Assembly: GCF_027887165.1 (NCBI RefSeq)
Contig: NC_077230.1
Span: forward strand, 344,439,850 to 344,503,849
Origin: Monodelphis domestica
Lineage: Eukaryota > Chordata > Mammalia > Didelphimorphia > Didelphidae
Direction of reading: 5' to 3'
DNA: 64,000 nt
Part shown: piece by piece, positions 62,901 through 64,000 of the stretch
How the letters are laid out: every line of letters starts with the position of its first letter
How positions within the stretch are numbered: the stretch's first letter is position 1
Program-made: the position numbers and the translations under genes
The notes under the pieces: generated by a model
Databases searched by the model: none
What the model was told of the DNA's origin: nothing
What the model saw: the letters and a program-made list of their open reading frames with translations, nothing else

Positions 62901-64000
62901 AAATTCTGAGGAATTCTAAGGGTTTGGGATGAGGGTTAGGTGGAAGGAGGACAGGTTGGGAAGTTCAGATTGTCCAAGATGGCCAAGACTATGGGCTAAT
63001 AGAAGGAGGGGGCCAAGCATCCAGTATAAGAAGCCAAATTAATAATGTGGGTGATACTGGGTGATGGGCAAAGCCTGATGATGATGATAGCTAAAACCAG
63101 GAATTCTGGCACCTGAGACAAATTTAACTGAGCCAGATTGAGAGCTTAGGGCTAAAGAATTCCATTCCTTAGGTTGAGGTAGAATAGAGGCAGAGGACAT
63201 GGGACTTGAGAAAATTTAGGAACTGGGAAGTTATGCCATTTGAAGAGGGGAGAGGCTGAAATGGAGAAACCAGTCTTGTGCTGAACTTATTGGTGAAGAG
63301 ATTGAGTGACCTAAAGGTAATAGGTGATGGCAACAAGGTTCCAGACATGAGACAGAGAAAGTTTGAAGGAAGGAACATCTTTAGAGGATTTGTTGATTAC
63401 TGATGGCAGTGGAAGACTCTGAAATGGCAAGCAAGGCTTATGCCAGCTCCTCCTCCTGGCACGGTGCCAGGGGTTTGAAAATAAAAAGGCTGCCAGCTTT
63501 AGAAAGGGTGCCAATATATGTAGGGGCTTCAGAAGAATACTAGGTTTTAGTGAGCACAAGAAAGAGAGTAGGGGTATGAGAGGAAGAATAGGTAGGATGA
63601 AGGGGAGTTTGTTAACAATAAATGAGAGCTTAGAAGGCACAGTGGAAAAAGGGACAGAAGAGGAAGAGAGAGACTGAGGAGGGCAGCTGTTGATGCCATT
63701 CTCTCCCTGAGTTCCATGCTGATAGAAGTTATAGGTCCCTAGGCCAGGCAGGGCAGGGGAGAAGTATAATGGTCTTGGGACCTTGGGTTGGAGGTATCTC
63801 AGGGGTTGAATGAGGGAGCAGGCCAGTTGAATGGGCAGTGAACCTGACCAGATGTCCAATACCCAGAGCGAGCCTTGTTCATCCTCTGTTAGTGCCAGTT
63901 CTGATCAGACCTTTGATTCCTGTTGAGCCTCAATGTTTACAAAATATAGTAACTCTCTGAGGAGAGTCACATCTCAGTATGCCCCATTTTCCATACTAGA
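62901..64000. other. Unassigned intronic sequence
   Basis: About 1.1 kb, purine-rich on the plus strand. A 182-codon minus frame (63311-63859) is open, Ser/Leu/Pro-rich and unlike any SLCO exon; it has no domain I recognise, so I do not call it. A repeat origin is possible. Confidence 0.35.

Noticed and set aside
63311-63859. 182-codon minus-strand frame, same strand as SLCO2B1
   Set aside because: Ser/Leu/Pro-rich, no match to any OATP segment or other domain I know, and no supported splice borders. Kept only as unassigned sequence.
1-64000. CRISPR arrays, operons, phage or bacterial defence systems, tRNA/rRNA genes
   Set aside because: The sequence is vertebrate in every respect. The tandem repeats have no spacer structure, and tRNA-like pieces are SINE heads without intact cloverleaf genes.

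Overview
The window is nuclear DNA from a mammal, almost certainly a marsupial. It is packed with degraded MIR/CORE-SINE, L2 and CR1/L3-type LINE fragments. On top of these lie two younger SINE families in many copies: a MAR1-like one and one here called SINE1-type, both with marsupial-style tRNA-like heads and CORE bodies. L1-type 3' ends, mariner- and hAT-type MITEs and very long CCTT/TC/TATC microsatellites complete the picture. I cannot name the species from sequence alone; the SINE1-type copies resemble what I remember of opossum repeats. Repeat family names are from memory and were not checked against a library.

Only one gene is supported. On the minus strand, between 51092 and 60177, are the last five coding exons of an organic anion transporter, best matched to SLCO2B1 (OATP2B1). 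In transcript order they are: 60012-60177 (Kazal-like part of extracellular loop 5), 56609-56781 (end of that loop plus TM10), 54588-54652 (start of TM11), 52953-53073 (rest of TM11 and loop 6) and 51092-51272 (TM12, cytosolic tail and stop). Splice sites and phases agree at all four internal junctions, and together they encode about 234 residues. Earlier exons must lie beyond 64000. The introns carry a 490-bp CCTT/CCCT tract, several SINEs, a hAT MITE and L3 fragments.

Layout: 1-10 kb is old repeats, a solo LTR inside a SINE (2243-2563) and a polypyrimidine tract. 10-16 kb has a 780-bp microsatellite, an interrupted L3 LINE, and a unique stretch with a CTCF-like motif. 16-25 kb has a 40-bp minisatellite, a long L3 copy with a second L3 piece nested in it, and an interrupted L1. 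25-37 kb is mainly MIR, L2 and L1 fragments, with a unique homeodomain-site-rich stretch near 28.0-28.6 kb. 37-51 kb has a three-layer nest (MIR in hAT in L3) and SINE-linked microsatellites. 51-60 kb is SLCO2B1. 60-64 kb is intron.

No second gene, tRNA, rRNA, CRISPR or prokaryotic system is visible. The least explained structure is a family of irregular 40-45-bp minisatellites with similar units at about seven separate places in both orientations, plus a distinct 40-bp minisatellite at 20.6 kb. The clearest mechanistic story is that several large microsatellites sit inside the tails of SINE insertions, shown by target-site duplications that enclose both SINE and microsatellite.
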